Shown piece after piece: positions 16,530 through 26,417 of a stretch of DNA of 44,541 nt; positions within the stretch are counted from its first letter, which is position 1; each line of letters begins with the position of its first letter. The notes under the pieces were generated by a model. That model was given only the letters and a program-made list of their open reading frames with translations, was not told the DNA's origin and made no database searches. The position numbers and the translations under genes were made by a program. Origin of the DNA: M55B167 sp964406095 (GTDB taxonomy: Bacteria > Verrucomicrobiota > Kiritimatiellia > RFP12 > UBA1067); NCBI GenBank assembly GCA_964406095.1, contig CAYOQJ010000061.1:1-44541 (forward strand). Reading direction: 5' to 3'.

Positions 16530-17534
16530 TCAAAAGAGTTTCTCCAGTGAAAGAACAGCTCTTTGCCAGTTGATCAAATCAGCCACATTGGCCTGTTCGC
16601 AAGGGGTGTGGTTGCCGTTGGTCGGTATTAAAAGCGCGATGACCGTTGCGGGGCTGCCCTGAGATGGCCAGGCGCGGGCATCGGTGCCGCTATAGTTATA
16701 GGCTTCAAATTGAATCGGCACTTCGGCCTGCTGCATGATGTGGCTGATGCGGTCGCGCATAGCCGGAGCCAGCAGCACCGCTTTGTCGCTGAGCGTCACA
16801 ACCGCACCTCCTCCCAATTTAACGCCCTGCGTCTCCGTCACGTAGGTGGCATCCAGCACAACGATCAGATCGGCCTGCAGCTGTGCGGCCAGAATCTGCG
16901 CACCGTGACCGGTCATCTCCTCTGAGCCAGTCGCTCCTAGAACAACCTCATAACGCCTGTTCCAGCCGGGCGGCAACGCGGCCAGCTCAGCCAGCATCCA
17001 GCAACCGAGCCGGTTATCCAGAAACGGGGCACTGACAATCCCGTTTTCGTTCGTGAACCGGGGTTGGAAGCAGACGCGGTCGCCGGTGCACAAATCGGCT
17101 TTGCGTGCCTCTGAGATTGTGGTTTCAAAGAGGTAAAGTTCACCATTGCCACCGTCCTCCGCCCGTTGGATAGTGCCCTTGAAAAAGCCGTTACGGCATT
17201 TGATTCTCCCGGCGCAACTGCTCATCTCCATCGCGGGTTGACCGAGGGTAACGATCCGCACTGTGGCGGTCGACGATTTTTCATCAAAACTCCAGGCAGG
17301 AGAGACGACAATGAATCCCGGTGAATCCATGTGGGCGCAGATCAACATGCGCGGTCGGCGGCGTTCAAACAGCGACCGCCGACTAGCCGAAATGGCATAA
17401 GAGCCGTATTTTGTGATCTGCCAGCCGTTTTGCCGCCACGCATCAGTGAGTATTGCGGCCACCTGACTCTCATCGCCGGGGGTGCTATGCGCCGCGATCA
17501 GGCGGCTCAGAAGTTCGGCGGATTGTTCAGTCAT
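16530..17534 (-). CDS. M42-family metalloaminopeptidase
   Basis: The 334-residue protein has the co-catalytic metal ligands of M42/M28-type peptidases: CAHMDSPGF (metal His and Asp), APFLDNRLG (bridging Asp), GATGSEEMTGHGA (catalytic Glu and metal Glu), VVLDATY (metal Asp) and HTPCEQANVADL (last metal His). M42 enzymes are large tetrahedral cytoplasmic aminopeptidases that finish peptide breakdown; some members are cellulase-like or glutamyl aminopeptidases, and substrate preference is not visible. The ATG has an AAGAGG site. The insert between the two halves fits the regulatory dimerisation domain of the family. Confidence 0.85.
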   Translation of the reverse strand: MTEQSAELLSRLIAAHSTPGDESQVAAILTDAWRQNGWQITKYGSYAISASRRSLFERRRPRMLICAHMDSPGFIVVSPAWSFDEKSSTATVRIVTLGQPAMEMSSCAGRIKCRNGFFKGTIQRAEDGGNGELYLFETTISEARKADLCTGDRVCFQPRFTNENGIVSAPFLDNRLGCWMLAELAALPPGWNRRYEVVLGATGSEEMTGHGAQILAAQLQADLIVVLDATYVTETQGVKLGGGAVVTLSDKAVLLAPAMRDRISHIMQQAEVPIQFEAYNYSGTDARAWPSQGSPATVIALLIPTNGNHTPCEQANVADLINWQRAVLSLEKLF

Positions 17535-17580
17535 ATACCTCTTTCATATACAGTGGACGGAATTAGTGTGTCAATTGTGT

Positions 17581-18027
17581 TCAATCGGCGGTGGAGCGCA
17601 GGTTTTTATCCATGGTTTGGCGATAGAATTTGAGAAAAGTTCTAATCACATCATCGCCGGTGACCTCGGAGATCGGATAGGTTTGCGGATCATCTCTGAA
17701 CATCTCGGCATACTTAAACATCTTCTGTCCGCGGTTTAGGCGCACCTCCGCACGGGGCAGAATGCCGTTCTGCACAAAATGTTTCATAATCTGAAAAGAT
17801 ATTTCGTCACTATCTTCATAGCGCACATTGAGTGTAACCGAGGCGGGAGCGCGGCGCACCTGGGTTTCACGTTGATGTTGGGTATGCAGTTCTTCGGCCA
17901 CCGCTTTCAGAGATGGTAGCGCCACCTTGTCCAGAAACTCCTCGAAAACCGCGTTTTCCTGCTGGGCGCGGGAACTGCGTGCCTTGCTACTGATGATGTC
18001 ACTCAGTTCATTTTTCCAGTCGTTCAT
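17581..18027 (-). CDS. Conserved-looking hypothetical protein
   Basis: The ATG at 18027 is preceded by GAGGGGGAAGAG, a good ribosome site; the frame is open further upstream but without one. The 148-residue protein is soluble and hydrophilic. Its N-terminus (about 1-65) is helical and Gln/Glu/Lys-rich, possibly a coiled coil. The rest looks alpha/beta (ASVTLNVRYEDSDEISFQIM, then a basic turn) and ends in a helix with RTFLKFYRQTM. I do not recognise the family. It is divergent from rmuC, with about 210 bp between the starts, and sits 46 bp downstream of the M42 gene in reverse orientation order. Confidence 0.65.
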   Translation of the reverse strand: MNDWKNELSDIISSKARSSRAQQENAVFEEFLDKVALPSLKAVAEELHTQHQRETQVRRAPASVTLNVRYEDSDEISFQIMKHFVQNGILPRAEVRLNRGQKMFKYAEMFRDDPQTYPISEVTGDDVIRTFLKFYRQTMDKNLRSTAD

Positions 18028-18237
18028 CTCTTCCCCCTCACTCTTTATTATCTGATAGTTCTTTATTACCTGATGGTCGCGCCATTGTAGCAACGGAGGG
18101 CATAATTCGCAACTTTATGTTTTGATTTTGAAGCTTACTGTTTTTTTGTAGCTACACCTGAAAATCGGTGATTGAAGAAAAACACAAAAAAGCTGATACT
18201 GATCTGTGCGTTCAAACAGGTGGAGAGGGAGAGATTG

Positions 18238-19482
18238 ATGGTTGATATCATGATAATTTTTCTACTGCTGGCTGTGCTCGGTCTGCTCGTTGCGCTACTA
18301 CTCAGAAGGGCAGCCTCCGGCGATCAGCTGCGACAGACGGAGGAGGCGTTGCGCCAGGAGTTGTCGCGCCAGCAGAGTATGCACAGCGGAGAGGCCAGGG
18401 CCCTGCGCGAAGAGGTTGTCAAACTGCTCGAAGAGTTACGCTCGGGAACCCACCGGCAGCGACAGGAGCTGACCGAAACCCTGACACGGCTCTCCGACAC
18501 TCAGGGACATCAGCTGGAATCGTTGCGCACCACACTCGCGGAGAATCTGGAAAAGATGCGCGCAGAGAACGGCATCAAACTTGAAGAGATGCGACGCACG
18601 GTGGATGAAAAACTGCATGACACCCTTGAAAAACGGCTCGGCGCCAGCTTTGAGCAGGTCAGCAAACGGCTTGAGGATGTGGCCCGCGGTCTCGGTGAGA
18701 TGCGCCAGCTCGCTACGGGGGTCGGTGATTTGAAACGGGTGCTGACCAATGTCAAGGCGCGCGGCACCTGGGGGGAGTATCAGCTGGAGGCGATCATCTC
18801 GGAGACCCTCACAGTCGAGCAGTTCAGTCGCAATGTGAAAACCAATCCGGATTCAAACGATCTGGTGGAATTTGCCGTCAAGCTGCCCGGGCGGGAGGAA
18901 GCTGGCGGTGCACCGGTCTGGCTGCCGATCGACGCAAAATTCCCCAAAGAGGATTATGAACGGCTGCAGATGGCGGTTGAAGCTGCTGACCGTGAGGGTG
19001 CTGACCAGGCGTTGCGCCAGCTTGAACGTCAGATTATCAACAGCGCGCGCGACATCCGCAAGTATGTGGCGCCGCCGCACACCACCGATTTCGCGATCAT
19101 GTTTCTGCCGACCGAGGGTCTTTACGCCGAGGTTCTGCGTACTCCCGGACTGATTGATCGGGTGCAGCGGGATTTTCGTATTACGGTGGCGGGTCCCACC
19201 ACCCTGACCGCCCTGTTGAACAGCCTGCAGATGGGATTCAAAACCCTGGCGATCGAACGACGCAGCAGTGAAGTCTGGCGGGTGCTGGGGTCTGTAAAGA
19301 GCGAATTCATGAAATTCGGCAATGTTTTTGAGAAGGTGCAGAAGAAAATTGGTGAAGCTGACAATGTGCTCAAAAGTGCGCAGGTACGCACTCGTGCCAT
19401 GCAGCGCACTCTGCGCGATGTCGAAGATTTGCCGGATGGCGAGGCTGGTGCGTTGCTGCCAGAGGAAGATACCGATGAATGA
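18238..19482 (+). CDS. rmuC: DNA recombination protein RmuC
   Basis: RmuC is a membrane-anchored nuclease-like protein that limits inversion at short inverted repeats. The 414-residue protein has an N-terminal anchor (IMIIFLLLAVLGLLVALLL), a long coiled coil (about 30-170, rich in Glu, Arg and Leu), and the conserved core: TWGEYQLEAIISETL, WLPIDAKFPKEDYERL, ARDIRKYVAPPHTTDFAIMF and LPTEGLYAEVLRTPGL. The start ATG at 18238 has a purine-rich site (GGAGAGGGAGAG). The stop overlaps the DedA-like start by 8 nt, so the two are co-translated. Confidence 0.92.
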   Translation: MVDIMIIFLLLAVLGLLVALLLRRAASGDQLRQTEEALRQELSRQQSMHSGEARALREEVVKLLEELRSGTHRQRQELTETLTRLSDTQGHQLESLRTTLAENLEKMRAENGIKLEEMRRTVDEKLHDTLEKRLGASFEQVSKRLEDVARGLGEMRQLATGVGDLKRVLTNVKARGTWGEYQLEAIISETLTVEQFSRNVKTNPDSNDLVEFAVKLPGREEAGGAPVWLPIDAKFPKEDYERLQMAVEAADREGADQALRQLERQIINSARDIRKYVAPPHTTDFAIMFLPTEGLYAEVLRTPGLIDRVQRDFRITVAGPTTLTALLNSLQMGFKTLAIERRSSEVWRVLGSVKSEFMKFGNVFEKVQKKIGEADNVLKSAQVRTRAMQRTLRDVEDLPDGEAGALLPEEDTDE

Positions 19483-20077
19483 AACCCTATTTGCGGAGCT
19501 GTATGAACAGTTTATCGAAAATATCTGGCTGCAGGGTCTGCTGATTGCATTGGCGGTCTGCTTTCTTGAAGATGCAGGCCGCTGCGCGAGCGGTCTGCTG
19601 GTGGCCGCCGGACGGGTCAACTGGTGGTGGGCGTTGCTCTGGATGCTGACCGGCAGTATGGCGGGGGATATTGGCCTCTATCTGATCGGTCGGTATGCGA
19701 TCAAATTTTGTGTGAAATGGGGCTGGATTAAAAACGCCACCATTGGGCGTTTCGAAGAGTTTTTTGCCTGCCATGTGATCAAAGCGCTCTTTCTGGCGCG
19801 TTTTGTGGCGGGCGTACGCACTGTGATTTTCATGGCGGCCGGCGTGATGCACTACCGTTTTCTCAAATTTACGGCTATGCTTCTGCTGATCACTCTACTA
19901 CAGATTGTGCTATTCTTAGCCGTCACCGATCTGGTGGGCGACAGTGTGGCCGATTATCTGGCCGATCCGCACTGGCGCTGGGCGATTGCCGCAATGGCGG
20001 TGCTGCTGATTATGACTGGCCATTTAATGTTCCGCAAGCGGACCCGCGAAAAGATTGTGCAGGCGGTCGAACGTTAG
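19475..20077 (+). CDS. DedA/VTT-domain membrane protein
   Basis: The 200-residue protein has the VTT (SNARE-associated) domain: a re-entrant first segment with EDAGRCASGLLVAAGRV, WMLTGSMAGDIGLYLIGRY, then FLARFVAGVRTVIFMAAGVM and two C-terminal helices. Bacterial DedA proteins act as lipid transporters or flippases (for example undecaprenyl phosphate or phosphatidylethanolamine recycling) and need the proton motive force. The Glu, the GD of the GDIGLY segment and the Arg of RFVAGVR match family positions. The start lies inside the rmuC 3' end (8-nt overlap). Confidence 0.85.
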   Translation: MNETLFAELYEQFIENIWLQGLLIALAVCFLEDAGRCASGLLVAAGRVNWWWALLWMLTGSMAGDIGLYLIGRYAIKFCVKWGWIKNATIGRFEEFFACHVIKALFLARFVAGVRTVIFMAAGVMHYRFLKFTAMLLLITLLQIVLFLAVTDLVGDSVADYLADPHWRWAIAAMAVLLIMTGHLMFRKRTREKIVQAVER

Positions 20078-20406
20078 CGAGGCAACGGGCAAAGAGTGCT
20101 GTATGCGCGGCAATGATGCCGTGCCACAGTAACTGCGGCTTATGCCTACAGCCCGAAAGTCGGAGGTAGAAGGTCAATAACCACCAGCAGGTTTACCTGA
20201 AACCCTTAAAAAAAGATATTGATTTTTTTAGTGTAACTATTTGGTTTTTGTACTTGCATTCTACCGCCTTTAAATCTATGATGGTGTCACACAACGAAAG
20301 AATGGTCTTGAGCGGTGGCATCTCCCCAAAAGATGACATGGTTCGGGATTCTATAAATTGCGACCGTTTAAATGCACGGTCGAAACAGATGTTAGGAGGG
20401 TTTGCT
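20078..20406 (+). promoter_or_regulatory. Long leader/intergenic region before the secreted protein
   Basis: This 329-bp gap has no gene. It contains an A/T-rich stretch (20206-20250) that may hold the promoter and a ribosome site GGAGGG (20397-20402). I could not assign clear -35 and -10 boxes, nor a known riboswitch. Confidence 0.4.
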
Positions 20407-21855
20407 ATGAACCTGACTTTAAAACAGTTGTTTAAATCTGTGGCTGTATGCCTGTGCGCCTGTGCGCTGAATGCAACGGCGACAGATTACGTGTCGGACT
20501 CGTTTGAGGCACCGGATGGAAGTCTGGATTTGCCGATCTCGCAGTATAAATACACAACCTACGAAGAGGGTCTGGAAGAGCTAACCAACTACGTGTGGCT
20601 GGCAGCTGAGGGTGACGCATCAGCGATCGTCGCGACCAACGCCGCCTATGCGGATTTTGTTGGTGACGGACCGATCAGCAACGAGACCTCCGAGCTGGTG
20701 TTGAATCTGGATACCGAGGGCAATACGCTTTCGCGTACGGCCGGTGTAAGCATAGTTTCGGCTGCTGCCTACATTGATACTCTGATTCAATTCACGCCCA
20801 GTGAGGATGACCCGGAGATTGATGCCGGCGATGCCAAGATCGCGCTGTATGTAAACGCGCAGTCCAATTTGGTGGTTCACCACCTTTGGTACGACAGCGT
20901 GTTCAATGCATTTACCACAAACTCAATCGTAGACGGTATTGGTGCCATCGATCCTGATGCCTGGTACCGCTTGTCGATGCAGGTGTCAAAGGTGTCGAGT
21001 CTGGGTGGCTTGCCTGGAACCAAGATATACTTGGACGGCACAGCACTGACTCATACCAATGCCTATACGGACGCAGGTGCTTACGGTGGAGAGTGGTTCT
21101 TAAATCTCTCTGGCTCTGGTGACACCATTGAGATGGTCAGTTTCCAGGGTACCGGCATGCTGGACGAATTCGTCGTCTCGGATGAGATGCCGATCTTCCC
21201 GGATCAGCAGGCAGCTATCATGCTAACGCTGGTCGGTGATAATGTGGCCTTCAGCGATGGTGGAACGCCTGTAACCGAGGTTGAGAGCGGCACCGAGGTG
21301 CTGATTGAGGCAGCCGACTGGTATGTCATCAATGCGCTAACCGGTCCCTCCGCATTCACGACAGATGCCTCCGGCAGTCTGCCAGCTGACAGTCTGACGG
21401 TTACGCTGAACGCCGACGCATCCTGCTCGGTAACGGCTGAAACGGCTGTTGTGAGCAGCGGCAACGTCACGGTGGGCGACGGAGCATATCCGGCTGGCAC
21501 AGTCGCGGCGTGGGCGATGGCGAACGACCTGGGCGAAGGCGATGTCGAAGCCGACATGGAGGATGACTATCTGCTGAATGTGGCCCCTGACACGGATGCC
21601 ACAATCCAGATTGACAGCTTCGTAATTGACGGTTCAACGGTGACAATCATTGTATCTTCAAGCGCTCCGGCGGATGTTGAGTTTGATGGCCTCAACGGCA
21701 CAGTCAAGCTGTACTCCTCGGCCACTCTGGGCGGAACCTTCAACGAGGTAGGCAGTGCCACTGTTGATGATACTGCCGTCACAACTGCCGAGGTGGAGAT
21801 CACTCTGGGCGCCGAAGCCAACCCGACCGACTTCTTCAAGGTTGTGGTTGAATAA
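20407..21855 (+). CDS. Large secreted, acidic surface-type protein
   Basis: The ATG at 20407 follows GGAGGG at good spacing. The 482-residue product has a signal peptide (LKQLFKSVAVCLCACALNATAT), then a beta-rich region of about 270 residues with an N-terminal DSFEAP segment and GEWFLNLSGSGDTIEMVSFQ followed by LDEFVVS. This is the layout of LamG/concanavalin-A-like domains in PVC surface proteins. The C-terminal 200 residues are Thr/Val/Ala-rich beta repeats and end in NPTDFFKVVVE; an FFKVV-type end is recurrent in secreted proteins of Kiritimatiellota-like bacteria. Composition is strongly acidic with few Cys. The function is unknown; adhesion or glycan binding is only a guess. A strong terminator follows. 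Confidence 0.75.
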   Translation: MNLTLKQLFKSVAVCLCACALNATATDYVSDSFEAPDGSLDLPISQYKYTTYEEGLEELTNYVWLAAEGDASAIVATNAAYADFVGDGPISNETSELVLNLDTEGNTLSRTAGVSIVSAAAYIDTLIQFTPSEDDPEIDAGDAKIALYVNAQSNLVVHHLWYDSVFNAFTTNSIVDGIGAIDPDAWYRLSMQVSKVSSLGGLPGTKIYLDGTALTHTNAYTDAGAYGGEWFLNLSGSGDTIEMVSFQGTGMLDEFVVSDEMPIFPDQQAAIMLTLVGDNVAFSDGGTPVTEVESGTEVLIEAADWYVINALTGPSAFTTDASGSLPADSLTVTLNADASCSVTAETAVVSSGNVTVGDGAYPAGTVAAWAMANDLGEGDVEADMEDDYLLNVAPDTDATIQIDSFVIDGSTVTIIVSSSAPADVEFDGLNGTVKLYSSATLGGTFNEVGSATVDDTAVTTAEVEITLGAEANPTDFFKVVVE

Positions 21856-21890
21856 GCGACCGAGCTGTTTTTAAAATAACAACTGACATA

Positions 21891-21926
21891 CAGGGGTCTG
21901 CGGTTCGCCGCAGGCCCCTGTTGTTT
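21891..21926 (+). terminator. Rho-independent terminator after the secreted protein
   Basis: A long stem with a TTCG tetraloop (left arm 21891-21903, right arm 21908-21920, one G-T wobble) is followed by TTGTTT. It stands 36 bp after the stop codon. Confidence 0.9.
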
Positions 21927-22048
21927 GATAGAAACCGCTTCCCAGTGCCGCCGGGATATCGTACTATGGCAAGCATTGCATGACGCTACTTTATCCCATT
22001 TACGGCATTTGAAAGATGAATCTTAATCGACGGCAACGGAAGGATCAG

Positions 22049-23848
22049 ATGCAGGCAAAGTATGAGTGGAAAGAGCGGGAGTTTGATTCTGAAAACGCGG
22101 CAAAATTAAGTGACGCGCTCGAGCTGCCCGATGTGATCGCCCGCGTGCTGGCGGCACGGGGGTTCGCTGAGCCCGATGAAGCGCGCACTTTTCTCTATCC
22201 TGATATCAGGCGTGATCTCTGCGCACCCTGCAAATTTCCGGGCATTGCCGCAGCGACCGGGAGAATTCGGCTGGCGGTAAGACGCGGCGAATATATGATT
22301 ATTTTCGGCGATTTTGATGTGGACGGAGTTTGTGCCGCGGCCATTCTCAAGAAAACGCTGGATGCGCTGGGTGCCTGCAGCGATGTTTTTCTGCCGCTGC
22401 GCGAACAGGAGGGCTATGGCCTGACGGCGGCGGCGGTCGAGCGCTGTCTGGCGCAGGCCCCGGTTAAACCGGGGCTGATCATCACCGTTGACTGCGGTAT
22501 CGGATCGGTCGGGGAGGTCGCCATGCTTAATGAACGCGGCGTGGAGGTGATCATCACCGATCATCATGAGCCTGGTGAAATTCTGCCCGGGGCGGTGGCG
22601 GTTGTAAACCCTCATTGCGGTGCTTCGCCGGGCGCGGCGCACCTCTGCGGCGCGGGAGTGGCCTTCAAACTGGCCCATGCTCTGGTGCAGAGTGCGCAGC
22701 AGGATGGGGTCGGGATTGCCCGCGGTTTTGCCGGCGGGCTGGTGGTGGCAGCCGGACTCGCCACCGTAGCCGATATCGTGCCGCTGAAAGGCGAAAACCG
22801 TCTGCTGGCATCAAGTGCTATGAAGCTCTGGAAGAATTTCGCTGGCACTGGTCTGCATGCGCTGATGAACCGTGCCCTGCAGCGTCAGCAGGATATGCCG
22901 GATGCCTATACCTTCGGTTTCGTGCTCGGCCCGCGCATCAATGCCGCGGGTCGTATGGGCTCTGCCATGGTGGCCTATGAGCTACTGATGACCGAAGATA
23001 AGGAGCGTGCCTGTGAGCTGGCCGCCCGGCTTGAAGGGTTCAACGGTGAACGTCGCGGCGTGCAGAACCGGATACTCGAGCTAGCCCGGGCGCAATGCGG
23101 ACTGGATAAGGGGCAGTGTGAAACCGCCGCCATTGTGGTGGGCGGTACGGAAAACACCGCCGCGCCGGATAAGGACTGGCACACCGGGGTGGCCGGTATC
23201 GTGGCATCACAGCTCAGTGAAGAGGGCGGACGACCGGCGGCGGTCATAGTTTTTGATCAGGAGGGCGGTGGACGGGGCTCGGTGCGTGCCGGCAACGCCT
23301 ATCATGCGCTCGACGCGCTGGGAGAGTGCACTGAGGTGCTCGATGGTTTCGGCGGACACGCCCGGGCGGCCGGTTTTCAGCTAAAACAGGGAATGTTCGA
23401 TGAGTTCAAAAAGCTGTTCTGCTCCGCCTGCGCCCGGCAAATCGGCGACGAGTGTCCGGTTGACCATCTGCTTTTTGAGAGCTGGCTGACGGCGGATCAG
23501 ATCAACTTCGATCTGTTCAGATTTGTCTCTCTGCTGGCACCCTTCGGACTGGAAAACCGGATGCCGCGTTGGGCGGTGCGCGATCTCGAGGTGGTTGATG
23601 CCCGTGCAATGGGGGGCGGTCGCGATCATATGCAGCTTGTTCTGAAAACCGGCGACGCTCAAACAATACGTGCAGTTTGGTTCAAATGCGGCGACCTGAC
23701 CGGAGATATCTGTAAAGGTCACAGGGTTGATCTGCTGTTTGAAATGGTGCATAATGATTATCGTGGTTCTCCGGAACTGGAGTTACGCATTGTGGATATG
23801 CGAAGATCGGTCGGCAGCCCTGTAGATAAGAATGACACCGAGTATTGA
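22049..23848 (+). CDS. recJ: Single-stranded-DNA exonuclease RecJ
   Basis: RecJ degrades single-stranded DNA 5' to 3' in recombination and mismatch repair. The start is the ATG at 22049 with GGAAGGA 4 nt upstream; the ATG at 22016 lacks a site. The 599-residue protein has DHH motifs: IIFGDFDVDGVCAAAIL (motif I), TVDCGIGS (II), ITDHHEP (III, DHH) and GLATVADIVPL (IV); GPRINAAGRMGSA is also typical. The DHHA1 part has WHTGVAGIVASQL and GFGGHARAAGF (the GGHxxAAG motif), followed by an OB-fold C-terminal domain with VRDLEVVDA. It lies just before mutS, its functional partner in excision, and both are plus-strand. Confidence 0.95.
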   Translation: MQAKYEWKEREFDSENAAKLSDALELPDVIARVLAARGFAEPDEARTFLYPDIRRDLCAPCKFPGIAAATGRIRLAVRRGEYMIIFGDFDVDGVCAAAILKKTLDALGACSDVFLPLREQEGYGLTAAAVERCLAQAPVKPGLIITVDCGIGSVGEVAMLNERGVEVIITDHHEPGEILPGAVAVVNPHCGASPGAAHLCGAGVAFKLAHALVQSAQQDGVGIARGFAGGLVVAAGLATVADIVPLKGENRLLASSAMKLWKNFAGTGLHALMNRALQRQQDMPDAYTFGFVLGPRINAAGRMGSAMVAYELLMTEDKERACELAARLEGFNGERRGVQNRILELARAQCGLDKGQCETAAIVVGGTENTAAPDKDWHTGVAGIVASQLSEEGGRPAAVIVFDQEGGGRGSVRAGNAYHALDALGECTEVLDGFGGHARAAGFQLKQGMFDEFKKLFCSACARQIGDECPVDHLLFESWLTADQINFDLFRFVSLLAPFGLENRMPRWAVRDLEVVDARAMGGGRDHMQLVLKTGDAQTIRAVWFKCGDLTGDICKGHRVDLLFEMVHNDYRGSPELELRIVDMRRSVGSPVDKNDTEY

Positions 23849-23921
23849 TTTGATTATTGCCTTAAGCTTTGTCAGAATAACAACCCCTTAAGAAACATAC
23901 CGACAAGAGGATCAGGCTAAT

Positions 23922-26417
23922 ATGGCAGGCAGCGAACAAACCCCGATGATGCGGCAGTACCGGAGAATCAAAGCGGAGCTGCCCGAGGGGGTTATATTGC
24001 TTTTCCGACTCGGTGATTTCTACGAAATGTTTTTTGAGGATGCCCGCCAGGCGGCCCCGATACTAGGGGTGGCATTGACGCAGCGCGGCGGCACGCCCAT
24101 GTGCGGAGTGCCCTATCACGCTCTCGACAGCTACCTGGCCAAACTCATCCGCGCCGGATGTAAGGCCGCGATCTGCGACCAGGTGGAGAATCCTGCCCAA
24201 GCCAAGGGCATTGTGCGACGCGAGGTCACACGGGTTGTAACCCCTGGCACCGTCACCGAATCGGAGATTCTGGAATCCGAGCGCAACAACTTTATCTGTG
24301 CGATCTATCATGACAGGTCTTACGGGCTGGCGGCTTTGGATGTGTCCACCGGCGAATTCGCCGTTGAACGCGCCGAAAATGCTACCGAACTGGCAGATTA
24401 TCTGAAACTTTACAGCCCCAGCGAAACCATCACGGCCTTTGATGAGGGGGTTGATCCTGTACTGACCGAGCTTTTCAATGCAGGTCAGGCTGGTATGATC
24501 ACCGCTATAGACGAGTGGGCCATGGAGTATGACTGCGCCTATGAGCGGCTACGCCATCACTTCCAGGTGCACTCGCTGGAGGGCTTCGGTTGCGAGGGAA
24601 TATGTGAACTCGTATGTCCGGCCGGTGCGTTGCTGCACTATGTCGGTGAATCACTGCGGCATAACATCGGCCATGTACGCACTATGCGTCTTTGTCAGGC
24701 ATCCGCCTCTCTGATTATCGACTCAAACACCTGTGGTAATCTTGACCTTGTGCCGACACGCGGTCGCCCGGCCGATGTGACAGTGCAGGGTGTACTGAAC
24801 AACACCAGAACCCCGATGGGCAGCCGTATGCTACATATCTGGCTTACCCGTCCGCTTCGGCATCAGGAGCCACTGGAAGAGCGTTTGGATGCCGTTGAGC
24901 TGCTTGTGAAAGAGCGCGCTCTGATGAGCAGGCTACGCGATACTCTGGGCGGCATACGCGACCTGGAACGGCTGATTGCCAGAGTTGATGCCGGGCACGG
25001 AAACGCACGTGATCTCAACGCGATTGCCGCTTCGCTGCTCTCTGTACCTGAGGTACGTACCATTCTGAGCGACAGTACGGCACCCTTGCTGGTGCGGCTC
25101 GCAGAACGTATGAGTGAGCTTCCGGAGCTGGTCGCTCTGTTACAGAGTGCCATTGATGACTCTCCTCCGACCGGTCTGCGTGACGGCGGAATCATCCGGG
25201 CGGGTTACAGCAGCGCGCTGGATGAGCTACGCACTCTGGCTTCCGAGGGTCATGCCTGGCTGGCCAGGTATCAGGCTGCCGAGCAGGAACGCAACGGTAT
25301 TAAAACACTCAAGGTCAGGCGCAACAAGATTTTTGGCTTCTATATTGAAGTTTCCAAAGGGCAGGCCCACCTGGTACCGCCCGATTACGAACGGCGACAG
25401 ACCTTGGTGAACGCGGAGCGTTACATCACCGCTGAACTGAAAAGTTATGAACAGCGGATTTTCGGGGCGCAGGAGCGGGCCACCGCACTTGAGTTCGAGC
25501 TGTTTTGTGAGCTTCGTGATCGGGTAGCCGCGGAGACCTCCGCCATTCAGGAGACCGCCGAAGCGCTGGCGGCTGTGGACGTGCTGGCGGCTTTCGCCGA
25601 CCGGGCCCTGGCGCTGGGCTACACCCGCCCGGAAATTCACGGTGGCGATGAACTCATCATCCGCGACGGACGCCATCCGGTCATAGAGCAGCTACCTGAT
25701 GCCGAGGCATTCGTAGCCAATGACACCCGGTTGAACTGCACGGATCATCAGGTTATGCTGATTACCGGGCCTAATATGGCTGGCAAATCAACCTACATCC
25801 GTCAGGTGGCGCTCATCTGTATCATGGCGCATGCCGGTTCGTTCGTACCTGCGGGACAGGCGCGAATTCCTCTGCTTGATCGTGTCTTCACCCGTGTCGG
25901 AGCTGGTGATGATCTGGCACGCGGTCGCTCGACCTTCATGGTGGAGATGCAGGAGACCGCCAACATACTCAACAATGCGAGTGATCGTTCTCTGATTGTG
26001 CTTGATGAGATCGGGCGCGGCACCAGCACCTTCGACGGCATCAGCATCGCCTGGGCGGTTGTTGAATTTCTGCACAACAATCCGAAGGTCAAGGCCAAAA
26101 CACTTTTTGCCACTCATTACCACGAACTAACCGATTTGGAGATCACCCTGCGCGGAGTCAAGAATTATACGGTACAAGTGCGTGAACATGGCAACTCGAT
26201 TGTTTTTCTGCGGCGTATTGCCCGGGGAACCGCGGATAAGAGTTATGGAATTCATGTGGCGCGTCTGGCCGGACTGCCGGTTGAAGTGACCGCCCGCGCC
26301 AGTGAGATCCTCGCTAATCTGGAAGAGGGGGAGCTCGAAGCCGGCCAACCCAAACTGGCCCGACACAAGAGACGCAGAAGCAGCGGAGAGAGCCCCGCTC
26401 AGCTAACCTTGTTTTAA
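23922..26417 (+). CDS. mutS: DNA mismatch repair protein MutS
   Basis: MutS recognises mismatches and recruits MutL. The 831-residue protein has the mismatch-binding F-x-E motif in LGDFYEMFFEDA (F33-Y34-E35), core and clamp domains, and the ATPase: Walker A ITGPNMAGKSTYI (about 613-625), DDLARGRSTFMVEM, Walker B LIVLDEIGRGTSTFDG and FATHYHELTDLE. The C-terminus ends QLTLF, a sliding-clamp-binding peptide. A site AGAGG lies about 12 nt before the ATG. Length and order match canonical MutS (855). recJ stops 73 bp upstream. Confidence 0.97.
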   Translation: MAGSEQTPMMRQYRRIKAELPEGVILLFRLGDFYEMFFEDARQAAPILGVALTQRGGTPMCGVPYHALDSYLAKLIRAGCKAAICDQVENPAQAKGIVRREVTRVVTPGTVTESEILESERNNFICAIYHDRSYGLAALDVSTGEFAVERAENATELADYLKLYSPSETITAFDEGVDPVLTELFNAGQAGMITAIDEWAMEYDCAYERLRHHFQVHSLEGFGCEGICELVCPAGALLHYVGESLRHNIGHVRTMRLCQASASLIIDSNTCGNLDLVPTRGRPADVTVQGVLNNTRTPMGSRMLHIWLTRPLRHQEPLEERLDAVELLVKERALMSRLRDTLGGIRDLERLIARVDAGHGNARDLNAIAASLLSVPEVRTILSDSTAPLLVRLAERMSELPELVALLQSAIDDSPPTGLRDGGIIRAGYSSALDELRTLASEGHAWLARYQAAEQERNGIKTLKVRRNKIFGFYIEVSKGQAHLVPPDYERRQTLVNAERYITAELKSYEQRIFGAQERATALEFELFCELRDRVAAETSAIQETAEALAAVDVLAAFADRALALGYTRPEIHGGDELIIRDGRHPVIEQLPDAEAFVANDTRLNCTDHQVMLITGPNMAGKSTYIRQVALICIMAHAGSFVPAGQARIPLLDRVFTRVGAGDDLARGRSTFMVEMQETANILNNASDRSLIVLDEIGRGTSTFDGISIAWAVVEFLHNNPKVKAKTLFATHYHELTDLEITLRGVKNYTVQVREHGNSIVFLRRIARGTADKSYGIHVARLAGLPVEVTARASEILANLEEGELEAGQPKLARHKRRRSSGESPAQLTLF

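Noticed and set aside
18853..19620. 255-codon minus-strand ORF opposite rmuC
   Set aside because: It lies wholly over the conserved RmuC core and the DedA start; no recognisable motif.
20218..20262. Sigma54-like promoter (TGG...TTGCA) before the secreted protein
   Set aside because: The GG-to-GC spacing is 11 instead of 10 and the rest of the consensus is poor.
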